A DNA stretch of 47,329 nucleotides. It comes from Luminiphilus sp. (GTDB lineage: Bacteria > Pseudomonadota > Gammaproteobacteria > Pseudomonadales > Halieaceae). Every line of letters begins with the position of its first letter. Position 1 is the stretch's first letter. The notes beneath the pieces were generated by a model, which worked only from the letters and a program-made list of their open reading frames with translations, did no database searches and was not told the origin of the DNA. The stretch covers positions 1-47,329 of the forward strand of contig JAQWYY010000001.1 of the NCBI GenBank assembly GCA_029253705.1. Reading direction: 5' to 3'. The position numbers were made by a program, and so were the translations under genes. Positions 29,840-39,212 of this stretch are shown here, piece by piece.

Positions 29840-30286
29840 ATGTCATCGATAAATGCCTTAGCTGCGCAGCGACGTCGCGCTAGACACTTTGCGCTTCAAG
29901 GTCTCTATCAGTGGTCAATGACTCAGGCAAACCTCGCAGAAATTGAAGCTGAGTTTAGAATTGACAACGACTTCTCTCATGTCGACGGCGAATATTATCG
30001 GGCGTTGCTCACGGGTGTTGTTAGTGACGCATGCGAACTAGACAGCAGCTTCGAGCAGTTACTCGATCGTACCCTAGACGAGCTTGACCCTATTGAACGC
30101 TCGTTGCTGCGATTGGGCACTTTCGAGCTAAAGGAACGTATTGATGTGCCCTATAAGGTGGTGATCAATGAATCTGTGGCTCTAGCTAAAAAATTTGGTG
30201 CGACCGACAGTTACCGCTATATCAACGGTGTGCTTGACAAAGTCGCTAGAAATTACCGCCAAATTGAAATCAATGCAGAAGCCTAA
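29840..30286 (+). CDS. nusB: Transcription antitermination protein NusB
   Basis: RRRARHFALQGLYQWSMT...LDPIERSLLRLGTFEL..VPYKVVINESVALAKKFGATDSYRYINGVLDKV. Confidence 0.96.
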   Translation: MSSINALAAQRRRARHFALQGLYQWSMTQANLAEIEAEFRIDNDFSHVDGEYYRALLTGVVSDACELDSSFEQLLDRTLDELDPIERSLLRLGTFELKERIDVPYKVVINESVALAKKFGATDSYRYINGVLDKVARNYRQIEINAEA

Positions 30287-30297
30287 TGTAGTGCGTC

Positions 30298-31233
30298 ATG
30301 GCGGGTGGTGAATTTGATCTTATTTATCGCCATCTTGGTATTTTTGGCGCAGGCTCTCAGGTGCGCTTGGGCGTTGGGGACGATGCTGCTGTGCTGGCAC
30401 TCCCCGCTAATTCCGAGTTAGTTGTATCCTCTGATAGCGTTGTCGAGGGCACGCACTTCCCTGAATTCACGCTACCTGAGCACGTCGCAACGCGCGCTGT
30501 AGCGGCGGCGGCCAGCGATTTGGCCGCTATGGCTGCTGAACCTTTGGCGATGACCCTGGCGCTAACATTACCCGAACCTGACGAACTGTGGCTGCATAGT
30601 TTCAGCCAAGGCCTGGGCCGTTGCGTAGAGGCTTTGTCTTTGCCTTTGGTGGGGGGGGATTTAACTCGGGGTCCGCTGTCCGTTACTGTTACGGTGATGG
30701 GAAGTGTGCCGACAGGCCGAGCGCTTGTGCGTTCTGGCGCTAAGCCTGGGGATTGGCTTTGTGTAACCCACACGCTAGGTGACGCAGCTGCAGGGCTTGC
30801 GCTGATCATGGGTCAGCTGCAAAGCGACTATGAAGTTGCTGCTGAGGATGAGGAGTTTCTGGAGACAAGGTTTTACCAGCCGACAGCGCGTTTGGAGTGG
30901 GTGTCTTGGTTGCGGGAGCATGCCCGTAGCGCTATCGATATTTCAGATGGTCTGCTTGTAGATGTTGCGCACATGGCGGATGCCTCGGGTTGCGCTTGCA
31001 TAATAGACAGTGGGGCGTTGCCTCTGTCCCCTGCATTGTCTCGCTTGGACGCTAACCTGCGTTTAGACTTGGCACTGGCTGGCGGCGACGATTACGAACT
31101 TGCAGTGGCGGTTCCGCCTAAAACCGAGTTACCGCCGGGCTTAGTGCAAGTGGGTGAGTTTCACGAGGGGTCAGGCGTGCAATGTGATTATATTCCAGCG
31201 AAACGGGTGGGTTTCGACCACTTTGGTGCTTAA
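30298..31233 (+). CDS. thiL: Thiamine-monophosphate kinase
   Basis: GEFDLIYRHL, GVGDDAAVL, SDSVVEGTHFP, AIDISDGLL. Confidence 0.95.
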   Translation: MAGGEFDLIYRHLGIFGAGSQVRLGVGDDAAVLALPANSELVVSSDSVVEGTHFPEFTLPEHVATRAVAAAASDLAAMAAEPLAMTLALTLPEPDELWLHSFSQGLGRCVEALSLPLVGGDLTRGPLSVTVTVMGSVPTGRALVRSGAKPGDWLCVTHTLGDAAAGLALIMGQLQSDYEVAAEDEEFLETRFYQPTARLEWVSWLREHARSAIDISDGLLVDVAHMADASGCACIIDSGALPLSPALSRLDANLRLDLALAGGDDYELAVAVPPKTELPPGLVQVGEFHEGSGVQCDYIPAKRVGFDHFGA

Positions 31234-31743
31234 ATGAACAGTCAATTACCCTCAGTGGGTCAAGTCATCAGGTCTCCCGCGCTTTTGCTTGCAACGTGGT
31301 GGGGGTCCGGTTTGTCCCCTCGAGCGCCCGGAACTGTGGGTAGCGTTGCAGCTTTACCTTTTTGCTATTTGTGGCTGTTGACCTTACCGGGTTGGGGCGT
31401 TGCGGGGGTCGCGTTTGTCCTTTTATTTTTAGGGGTCTGGGCTGCAACGCAGGCGGGAGAGGCCTGGGGAAAGGTCGATCATGGTGCGATAGTAATCGAT
31501 GAAGTCTTGGGGCAGCTCTTGGCCCTAGCGATCCCTTTTTACGTCATGAGCACCTCGGTGATAAGCCTCGAGCTCTTGCTGATTGGGTTTGTGCTGTTTA
31601 GGTTATTCGACGTTGCCAAACCATGGCCGGTCAGTTATTTCGATAACCACTGGAAGTCTGGTTGGGGAGTCATGATGGACGATGTCGCAGCGGGTGTATT
31701 GGCTGGCTTGGGTGCTTTGCTCGTTTTAACGCTTTTAGCCTAA
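31234..31743 (+). CDS. pgpA: Phosphatidylglycerophosphatase A
   Basis: LLATWWGSGLSPRAPGTVGSVAALP, DEVLGQLLAL, FRLFDVAKPWPV, DDVAAGVLAGL. Confidence 0.95.
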   Translation: MNSQLPSVGQVIRSPALLLATWWGSGLSPRAPGTVGSVAALPFCYLWLLTLPGWGVAGVAFVLLFLGVWAATQAGEAWGKVDHGAIVIDEVLGQLLALAIPFYVMSTSVISLELLLIGFVLFRLFDVAKPWPVSYFDNHWKSGWGVMMDDVAAGVLAGLGALLVLTLLA

Positions 31744-31747
31744 TCCC

Positions 31748-32590
31748 CTAATGTTCGCGTCTGACCATGGCGATTGCCAGATTCAACAACGGTTGCGCGG
31801 ATTCACCATAAGGGCTAAGACAAGCTATGGCCTCCGCCAATAACTTTTCAGCTTCTTTCTGCGCTCCTTCAAGGCCAAGGCAACTAACGTAGGTTGATTT
31901 CTCTACGGCAACATCCTTCCCAGCAGTTTTCCCCAAGGTGGCACTGTTCTGAGTGACGTCCAATATATCGTCGGCGACCTGAAAGGCGAGGCCGATAGTG
32001 CTCGCGAATTGCCCAAGACACGTCATATCACGCTCTGTAGCCTGTGCGCAGATAGCACCAGAAAGTACCGCGGCTTTAATGAGGGCTCCGGTTTTCTTTT
32101 CATGGATAAGGCGTAGCTGCTCGAAGCTGGAGGTCGCACCCTCTGCTGCCATGTCTAGAGCCTGCCCTCCAACCATGCCACTGAATCCAATGGCGTTGGC
32201 TATTAGGGCGATCAGTTTTAGCCGCGTATCACTGGGGAGTCGATCATCTTCGGAGATCAGGGAAAAAGCAGCGGTCTGTAATCCATCACCTATGAGTATG
32301 GCCGTTGCCTCATCGTAGACAGTATGCACGGTAGGCTTTCCTCGGCGCAGTGCATCGTTGTCCATGGCGGGAAGATCATCGTGCACCAGCGAATACGTAT
32401 GTAGCCACTCGATGGCGGTGGCCGCAGAAGCCGCAGAGTCCTCTGGCCCCTCGCAAAGCATACGATAACTTGCCATGACCAAGCGGGCCCGCAAGCGCTT
32501 CCCACTATTCTCAAGGACATAGTGCAAAGCATTAGCCAGCCGCGGATCATCACAAATTAGCGGGGTTTTGGGCGTCGCTACGTCACTCAT
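31748..32590 (-). CDS. ispA: Polyprenyl (farnesyl/geranyl) diphosphate synthase
   Basis: GKRLRARLVMA, HDDLPAMDNDALRRGKPTVH, QVADDILDVT. Confidence 0.94.
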   Translation of the reverse strand: MSDVATPKTPLICDDPRLANALHYVLENSGKRLRARLVMASYRMLCEGPEDSAASAATAIEWLHTYSLVHDDLPAMDNDALRRGKPTVHTVYDEATAILIGDGLQTAAFSLISEDDRLPSDTRLKLIALIANAIGFSGMVGGQALDMAAEGATSSFEQLRLIHEKKTGALIKAAVLSGAICAQATERDMTCLGQFASTIGLAFQVADDILDVTQNSATLGKTAGKDVAVEKSTYVSCLGLEGAQKEAEKLLAEAIACLSPYGESAQPLLNLAIAMVRREH

Positions 32591-32820
32591 GAATCGATGG
32601 GTTGAACCTGACCGTCTTCTGTCACCATGGCGACACGCTGCTCGGCAGCGTCAAGGACCTTGCTTGCTGCCGTCACAAGGGCCATGCCTTGCTCGTAAAA
32701 GGTTAGCGATTCCTCAAGCGATACATCGGGGTCTTCCAGTTTCTCCACGATGTTTGCGAGTGCTTCCATCTGTTCCTTAAGTGATGGTGAGGCGTCGTTT
32801 GTGTTGGCTGCTTTAGGCAA
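32587..32820 (-). CDS. xseB: Exodeoxyribonuclease VII small subunit
   Basis: EALANIVEKLEDPDVSLEESLTFYEQGMALV. Confidence 0.93.
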   Translation of the reverse strand: MPKAANTNDASPSLKEQMEALANIVEKLEDPDVSLEESLTFYEQGMALVTAASKVLDAAEQRVAMVTEDGQVQPIDS

Positions 32821-32874
32821 AGCACGGCTCCTGATGGTTAAAAACCCAAAATTTTTGGTTTAACACAGTGTGAA

Positions 32875-34779
32875 CTAAACAATTTTTGTTAACGCTTCTG
32901 CTGCAGCGGTTGTTAAGGTTCCTGCATCAATAATGGCTTCGCTGGTCAGCCCTGCTGCCCTTCGGTTTTCGGTCTGACTGCCGTGATGGATGAACGCATC
33001 GGGGATAGCAATATGCCGGATCTCAATATCGATATTGGCACCCGACAAAAATTCAGCAACGGCACTTCCCGCGCCACCAGCTAGGGCGTTTTCCTCAACG
33101 GTAATCAGTCGATCATGGGATTGTGCAACCTGCAACAATAAGCCCTCATCAAGCGGCTTGGCCCATCGCATGTCGACTAATGTGGCCTTGAGGGCCTTGG
33201 CAGCAATTTCTGCTTCATCTAACATCACGCCGAAGTTAAGAATTGCCACCTTGTGGCCTGTTCTAAGTGTTACCGCCTCACCAATAGGCAGCGCGGTCAT
33301 TTGTTGCTCGACCAGTGCCCCAGTTCCTGCACCACGTGGATAGCGAATTGCGGCTGGCCCCTCATATTGATAGGCCGTATATAGCAGTTGGCGGCATTCG
33401 TTTTCATCAGAGGGGCAAGCGATGATCATATTGGGAATGCATCTTAAATAACTCAGATCATAAACCCCGTGGTGGGTTGCGCCGTCTTGCCCCACCAGCC
33501 CTCCACGATCAATGGCAAAGGTGACGTCCAAGTTTTGCAGGGCAACATCGTGTATGAGTTGATCATAGGCCCTTTGTAAAAATGTGGAGTAAATAGCCAC
33601 GACCGGTTTAAGGCCATCACAAGCCATACCCGCAGCAAGGGTGACGGCATGCTGTTCGGCAATGGCAACGTCGTGGTAGCGGTCTGGATATTCTTCAGAG
33701 AATCGCACCATTCCTGAACCCTCGCACATTGCGGGGGTGATTCCGATCAGGCGGCTGTCGACGGCGGCTGTGTCGCACAACCAACGACCGAACACATCCT
33801 GATACTTTGGAGGTGAGGGTTTCTTGTTGCTGTTAGTGTCTGGGTTGGCTTCAATTTTATTAATGGCATGATAGCCCACCGGATCGCTCTCCGCTGGACT
33901 GAAGCCTTTGCCCTTCACCGTGCGGATGTGAAGTAGTTGGGGCCCCTTGAGCTCTATCATCGCCTCAAGGGTTTGCACCAGTTGAGGGAGGTCGTGGCCA
34001 TCTAGCGGACCCACGTAATTAAAGCCTAACTCTTCAAACAACATTCCGGGGGCTACTAGGCTCTTCATTTGCTCTTCAGTCTTTTTGGCAAAATCCCAGG
34101 CTGTCCGTACGTGTTCTAAGATGCGCTTGGAGCCCTCTCTGAGCGCGATGTAAGTAGGGCTTGCCCAAATTTTAGCGAAATAGGTGGCCAAGCCACCGGT
34201 GTTGTGCCCAATAGACATCTGGTTGTCATTCAGAATAACCAGCATATTTGGTCGAACATGTCCGGCATGAGCGAGAGCTTCAAAGGCCATGCCTCCGGTA
34301 ATGGCTCCGTCGCCTATTACCGCCACTACCTTGCGCTCCAAGCCTTGTCGATGGGCTGCAATGGCCATGCCCATGGCGGCTGAAATGCTTGTAGAGCTGT
34401 GACCCACGCCAAATGTATCGAAACTGCTTTCGCTGCGTTTTGGAAAGCCCGACAGCCCTTTTGCCTGTCGAATGGTCGCGAGTCGTTCCATGCGTCCGGT
34501 GAGAATTTTATGGGGATAGGTTTGGTGGCCTACATCCCAAACTATCCGGTCCTCAGGGGTATTCAGCACGTGATGTAGCGCTATTGATAACTCGACAACA
34601 CCTAGCCCGGCACCAAAGTGACCGCCGGTTTGACTGACACTAAACAACATATACTGCCGAACTTCGTTGGCAAGCGTTTGTAAGTCGTCCTCACCTAGAG
34701 ATCTAAGCACTCCTAGATCAGAGTTGATCTTTTCCAGTAGCGGCGTGACAGGTTTGACGGTAGGGAACGTTGTGGTCAT
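32875..34779 (-). CDS. dxs: 1-deoxy-D-xylulose-5-phosphate synthase
   Basis: FGAGLGVVELSIALHHVLNTPEDRIVWDVGHQTYPHKILTGR, VIGDGAITGGMAFEALAHAG; ATG about 34779 preferred over the track start 34893. Confidence 0.96.
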   Translation of the reverse strand: MTTTFPTVKPVTPLLEKINSDLGVLRSLGEDDLQTLANEVRQYMLFSVSQTGGHFGAGLGVVELSIALHHVLNTPEDRIVWDVGHQTYPHKILTGRMERLATIRQAKGLSGFPKRSESSFDTFGVGHSSTSISAAMGMAIAAHRQGLERKVVAVIGDGAITGGMAFEALAHAGHVRPNMLVILNDNQMSIGHNTGGLATYFAKIWASPTYIALREGSKRILEHVRTAWDFAKKTEEQMKSLVAPGMLFEELGFNYVGPLDGHDLPQLVQTLEAMIELKGPQLLHIRTVKGKGFSPAESDPVGYHAINKIEANPDTNSNKKPSPPKYQDVFGRWLCDTAAVDSRLIGITPAMCEGSGMVRFSEEYPDRYHDVAIAEQHAVTLAAGMACDGLKPVVAIYSTFLQRAYDQLIHDVALQNLDVTFAIDRGGLVGQDGATHHGVYDLSYLRCIPNMIIACPSDENECRQLLYTAYQYEGPAAIRYPRGAGTGALVEQQMTALPIGEAVTLRTGHKVAILNFGVMLDEAEIAAKALKATLVDMRWAKPLDEGLLLQVAQSHDRLITVEENALAGGAGSAVAEFLSGANIDIEIRHIAIPDAFIHHGSQTENRRAAGLTSEAIIDAGTLTTAAAEALTKIV

Positions 34780-34780
34780 T

Positions 34781-35533
34781 CTAGGATGATACCCCATCTG
34801 TAGGTATTTCAGTGGTGGGGTTTGAGACTCCGGCATAACCCAGCAATGCCCCTTGCAGGAGTTTACAGCCTTTCTTGCCCAGCGTTTTCCCATCCGGCCA
34901 AAACAGGAGAGGATCGACCTCGCCCTGATCGTTGGAGAGCAGAGTATTGATATCCAGCATAGTAGTACCAGCCCTGTTATTCATCCAAGTGACCAAGCGT
35001 CGCTCGAAGTCCCTTAGCATGCTGCCTTCGGACTTGAGCGCAGGCGTTATTGCTGGCGGCACTACGACAAAGCGTGGAGACACGCTCCAATAGGCTCTGA
35101 GTGCGTCGATCTCATCCAGTGCATTAAAGGTTGACGCTGATTTTGCCAGGCCGTCAACGTCATCCAGAAATAGGACCAGCGTGACGGGCCGGTAGTGTGC
35201 AACCATTCGCTCAAAACATTTGGCGATGGTTGTGGGGGTAAAAAGGGGTGAGGCCTTGACTCGCAGTTGTGTAGGTTCAAGCTTCTGCGCTGAGCGCGTC
35301 TTCCACTCAGAGAACACTGAGCCACCTATGACTAGTGTAGATGAATCTTTACTAATTCTAATTTGGTCTGATTCTTCAAGCAGAATTCGCACGTTTTCAC
35401 AGGAAGAATTGGAGGTCTGGTCCCCCAAATCAGCCGTTGTCAAAATCGCGATAATAGCGGGTAACGCCAGTATCAGTATGAGCAGCCACGAGAAGCGCGT
35501 AGGTTCATCTTCAGAGTAAAGCTGCTGATTCAT
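34781..35533 (-). CDS. Membrane-anchored SGNH/GDSL-hydrolase-like protein, probably non-catalytic
   Basis: N-terminal TM helix; IGGSVFSEW in the block-I position and WPDGKTLGKKGCKLL in the block-V position; fold assignment is tentative. Confidence 0.5.
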   Translation of the reverse strand: MNQQLYSEDEPTRFSWLLILILALPAIIAILTTADLGDQTSNSSCENVRILLEESDQIRISKDSSTLVIGGSVFSEWKTRSAQKLEPTQLRVKASPLFTPTTIAKCFERMVAHYRPVTLVLFLDDVDGLAKSASTFNALDEIDALRAYWSVSPRFVVVPPAITPALKSEGSMLRDFERRLVTWMNNRAGTTMLDINTLLSNDQGEVDPLLFWPDGKTLGKKGCKLLQGALLGYAGVSNPTTEIPTDGVSS

Positions 35534-35670
35534 ACGCCTCCTGTGATTTTATTAATTAGGCCCGAAAAGGCATAAAAAAACACTAATAATGGCCTAATTC
35601 TGCCATTTATTTGTGATTAATGTGCGGACCTGCGCTAAAGTTTTGGCCGGCGGGGTCAAAGATAAGCGAT

Positions 35671-36882
35671 ATGCTGTATCAGAGAAAAATTTCCAAGGGC
35701 GATGCGTTGTCCGCGAAGCTGGGGTTCCAGCTTCAAACCACACGTTATGTTCTGGCAGGCACCCAAATGCTGGGTGTTTGTGGCGGTATGTTTTTACTCT
35801 GGTACCAGTCTGTTCCACTGCCGACCCCAGCGTGGGGCGTCGGCATGTTGATTTTATCGTTTATCCAGTCCTTGCACATGAGCCAAGCGCTTGAAAGTCA
35901 ACGGCACATCACGGCTGTAGGGCCGGTTCTGAGGGAGCTGCTTGTTTCTGCGTTCATAGGCGGTTTTGCATGGTCTGCGACGGTAATCTGGATGGGTGAA
36001 TATCTGTCCGACGAGGTGCTGTACGCGCTCATTATGATCATGGTGATTATTACGGTTGCGACGGTGGCTGCGACCGCGGTAGTTCGAGAGTTTTATCTGG
36101 TTTGGCTTTGTTCTTCGCTCATTCCCGTTGCTTGCTGGTTGGCATGGAGCGCGGATGCCCGGCCTTTTAACCTGATTTTTGCAGCGGTGCTGTGGGGACT
36201 CGCTATTCTCATGGCGATTTTAAGCTACGGAATAAGTCGATCCTTCGCGCAGATGGTGGAATCAGGCCTTGAACGCGAAGCCATGGCTAAAGATATGGCT
36301 GGGTTTTCAGAAACACTTAGGGCTAAAAATACCCAGCTTCAAGAGGCTCGAAAGCAACTAGCAGATCTTGCGAAACTCGACGAGTTGACGGGCCTTCGTA
36401 ACCGGCGGGGCGCTGACAAGGCTTTCGATATGGAGGTGAGTCGCGCGCAACGTGGCGGTAGTCCGATCGCCGTCATTATGATCGACGTAGATCACTTCAA
36501 GGCCTACAACGACACCTACGGCCATCCCGCGGGAGATGACGTACTAAAACGTATAGCAGGGGTCTTGCGGTCGGTAACGGCGCGAGCTGGAGAATTGGCT
36601 ATACGCATGGGCGGTGAAGAATTCCTGCTGTTGTTACCCGGGGCAGGTCAAGCTGATGCTCTGGTTGCAGGGGAGAGGATCAGAACAAGAATTATGTCCT
36701 TGGAAATTGAGCATTCGGCGTCGCCTTCAGGTTCTATAGTCACAGTTTCCCAGGGGCTTGTCGCTTGTATTCCCTCGATGTCCACAGAGTTCAAGCAGCT
36801 TTTGGAGGCAGCCGACAAAGCGCTTTACTCCAGCAAAGAGGGGGGGCGAAATACCGTAACGTTGTCGCCTTTTAGGCCCTAG
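35671..36882 (+). CDS. Membrane-bound diguanylate cyclase (GGDEF domain)
   Basis: N-terminal TM region; LDELTGLRNRRGADKAF, IDVDHFKAYNDTYGHPAGDDVLKRIA, RMGGEEFLLLLPG. Start could be 35620 or 35671. Confidence 0.92.
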   Translation: MLYQRKISKGDALSAKLGFQLQTTRYVLAGTQMLGVCGGMFLLWYQSVPLPTPAWGVGMLILSFIQSLHMSQALESQRHITAVGPVLRELLVSAFIGGFAWSATVIWMGEYLSDEVLYALIMIMVIITVATVAATAVVREFYLVWLCSSLIPVACWLAWSADARPFNLIFAAVLWGLAILMAILSYGISRSFAQMVESGLEREAMAKDMAGFSETLRAKNTQLQEARKQLADLAKLDELTGLRNRRGADKAFDMEVSRAQRGGSPIAVIMIDVDHFKAYNDTYGHPAGDDVLKRIAGVLRSVTARAGELAIRMGGEEFLLLLPGAGQADALVAGERIRTRIMSLEIEHSASPSGSIVTVSQGLVACIPSMSTEFKQLLEAADKALYSSKEGGRNTVTLSPFRP

Positions 36883-37328
36883 TCGCTTTCAGAGCTAGGG
36901 CCTCCACCGCGCCGCAGGCGGCTTATCTGCCTTCGCTCATGTTTGTCCGGACGGTGATCAGGTTTGTTTAGACCTCCGGCTGCACGACGCAGCAGTGCTT
37001 CTCGCTCACGGCGGGCAACACTTTCTTCTGATTCTTCGTACAACGTTTGGGCTGTCGAGGCAGGGCCTCTTTGGTCGCTCAAGCACAGTATGGTGATGTC
37101 TTTCTCGTCCCAGCCTTGTCGTATTGTGAGTCGATCACCGATGGCAATCTCTCGGCTGACCTTAACTCTCTGCCCCTCAAGCTGAACCTTGCCACCTTCG
37201 ATAGCGGCCTTGGCGAGGCTGCGGGTTTTGAAAAATCGTGCCGCCCACAGCCATTTGTCGACGCGTACCTTAGCTGTTTTGGTTTGTTTATCTGTCAAAA
37301 TGGGGCAACCCCTCAAATAGCTCGTCAA
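36879..37328 (-). CDS. hslR: Heat-shock protein 15 (S4-domain RNA-binding)
   Basis: VRVDKWLWAARFFKTRSLAKAAIEGGKVQLEGQRVKVSREIAIGDRLTI; neighbour of yrfG. Actual start may be an internal TTG near 37298. Confidence 0.92.
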   Translation of the reverse strand: MTSYLRGCPILTDKQTKTAKVRVDKWLWAARFFKTRSLAKAAIEGGKVQLEGQRVKVSREIAIGDRLTIRQGWDEKDITILCLSDQRGPASTAQTLYEESEESVARREREALLRRAAGGLNKPDHRPDKHERRQISRLRRGGGPSSESD

Positions 37329-37995
37329 AGTGGAGTATGGCTGGGTAACGTGTATGGGTGCGACTGGACTGGCTGCTGTCGGGCTGGCGCAATGTAATCA
37401 GATGAGCCACCCCGTAAGTTTCAGCCGATACAAGCACTGATTCGGAGTCATCAATAAACAAAGTCCGCTGTGGTTCAAATGCACTTGCCGCTTGCAGCTT
37501 TTGCCAAAATGTCTGGTATTCCTTGGGGGCCTTAAAGCCGTGAGAGGTAAAGACTTTGTCCAACCAGGGCTCAAGTTGGACTTGCTCTAACTTAATACGC
37601 AGGGTGTCTGGATGGGCATTAGTGATCAAGACAACCTCGCAGTGGCTAGCGCGCAACCTGCGGAGAAAGTTTTCTGCCTCCGGCCGCCAGCTAATTTTGG
37701 CAGCGTGGCGCTGTTTGAGCTGTGCAATATCAAAGTCCACAACGTTGGACCAAAAATCCAAACAGTACCAATTGAGGTGGCCGCTCTCCCTCGCATGGAT
37801 AGGGTCGAGGAAGGCTTTTGCCGCTTCAAGATCGATTCCTTGAGTTTGGGCATAGGTGGCTGGAACGACCTCGGTCCAGAATTCAGTATCGAAGCGCAGA
37901 TCTAGCAAGGTACCGTCCATATCCAGCAAAACGGTGTCAATTTTTGACCAATCCACGCCCAGAACAGATTTATCGTTATGCACACTCAGTGCCAT
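37288..37995 (-). CDS. yrfG: HAD-family GMP/IMP nucleotidase YrfG-like
   Basis: VLLDMDGTLLDLRFDTEFW, LITNAHPDTLRIK, FIDDSESVL; adjacent to hslR as in E. coli. Confidence 0.9.
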   Translation of the reverse strand: MALSVHNDKSVLGVDWSKIDTVLLDMDGTLLDLRFDTEFWTEVVPATYAQTQGIDLEAAKAFLDPIHARESGHLNWYCLDFWSNVVDFDIAQLKQRHAAKISWRPEAENFLRRLRASHCEVVLITNAHPDTLRIKLEQVQLEPWLDKVFTSHGFKAPKEYQTFWQKLQAASAFEPQRTLFIDDSESVLVSAETYGVAHLITLRQPDSSQSSRTHTRYPAILHFDELFEGLPHFDR

Positions 37996-38017
37996 GGCAA
38001 TGTTACCCTTTCATGCA

Positions 38018-38965
38018 ATGGAGATATTAAAACACGCGATTCCCACTCCCCCGGAGCTGCCCCCGGGCTTTGAGCCCTTGCCTGCCGATTTAACAGCGAA
38101 ACTGCTGTCACTTTTGGCCCGCACATCTGAGGCACTGGTCGGTTACTACCAAAATACTGAATCTGTAGCTGTGGACCGTAAGGCAGATCGCAGCCCGGTG
38201 ACCACTGCCGACCACAGTGCCCATGCAATGCTGGCCCAGGGGCTGGCAGAGCTGACCCCCAATATCCCCTTCTTGTCAGAGGAATCTTCAACGGAAGAGA
38301 TACGCGACCGCCATAACTGGCGGATCTGCTGGATGGTCGATCCTTTAGATGGCACTCGGGAGTTTTTGGAGCGCACGGGGGAATTCACAGTCAACGTAGC
38401 CCTGATAGTCGATCAAAGGCCCCTGCTGGGATTCATAGCGCAGCCCCTTGAGAAACAAGGTTACCTAGGTATACCGGGGTCCGGTTTGTGGCGGTGTGGG
38501 GGTACTGATTTTGATCTGGTCTCCTCGCTGACTCCAAGTGTTAGTCAGGGCGAGAGTATCCGTATGTTGGCCAGTCAGCGGCACAGTCCCAAACGTGTTG
38601 CAGCGCTAACTCAGCTGCTGATCGGTTCCGGTCTACCTGTTGAGCGAGTTAACGCCGGCAGCGCCCTTAAATTTTTTGCTCTCGTTGATGGACGGGCCGA
38701 TATTTATCCTCGCAGCTCGCCCTGTTATGAATGGGACGTGGCTGCTGGCGATGCGTTGGTTCGAGCAGCCGGAGGGGAAGTGTTGTCCGAACTGGGGTTG
38801 CCTATGGCTTATAATAGTCGTGACACACTTTTGGTAGATTACTTCGTCGCAGCGGTCCCTTCCGGGTTGCATTTGCTGCCCTTGCTTGAAGGGGCGCAGG
38901 ATTTGTTTAACAAGTCACGCGATGTTCATGCGTCCAATGTTTTAGAGGACACTGGCAATGGCTAA
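38018..38965 (+). CDS. cysQ: 3'(2'),5'-bisphosphate nucleotidase CysQ
   Basis: DRSPVTTADHSAH, FLSEES, WMVDPLDGTREFLERTGEFTVNVALI, YEWDVAAGDALVRAAGG; start 38018 (or 38000) rather than the track start 37856. Confidence 0.93.
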   Translation: MEILKHAIPTPPELPPGFEPLPADLTAKLLSLLARTSEALVGYYQNTESVAVDRKADRSPVTTADHSAHAMLAQGLAELTPNIPFLSEESSTEEIRDRHNWRICWMVDPLDGTREFLERTGEFTVNVALIVDQRPLLGFIAQPLEKQGYLGIPGSGLWRCGGTDFDLVSSLTPSVSQGESIRMLASQRHSPKRVAALTQLLIGSGLPVERVNAGSALKFFALVDGRADIYPRSSPCYEWDVAAGDALVRAAGGEVLSELGLPMAYNSRDTLLVDYFVAAVPSGLHLLPLLEGAQDLFNKSRDVHASNVLEDTGNG

Positions 38966-39194
38966 CGAAAACGATGCTGCTGAAAACGATGCTGCTAATG
39001 AGGAGATGACCCCGGCTATGCGTCTTATGGTGCTACAGTCTAAGCATCGTGGGCTCGATCAGAAAATCTCAGAATTACAGCTGCAGCCGTACCATAACCA
39101 AATTCTTATACAGCGGCTTAAGAAAGAAAAGCTGAGATTGCGAGATGCTATTGAACGCATCAAGGATGAAATGATCCCTGACCTCAATGCCTGA
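38958..39194 (+). CDS. YdcH/DUF465 family small coiled-coil protein
   Basis: LQSKHRGLDQKISELQ...LQRLKKEKLRLRDAIERIKDEMIP. Confidence 0.85.
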   Translation: MANENDAAENDAANEEMTPAMRLMVLQSKHRGLDQKISELQLQPYHNQILIQRLKKEKLRLRDAIERIKDEMIPDLNA

Positions 39195-39212
39195 TTTTTA
39201 TATTTGAAGGCT

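Noticed and set aside
32830-32874. Quasi-palindrome TTAAAAACCCAAAATTTTTGGTTTAA between dxs and xseB
   Set aside because: Arms match only with gaps and the sequence is very A/T-rich, so chance or a simple terminator remnant is likely.
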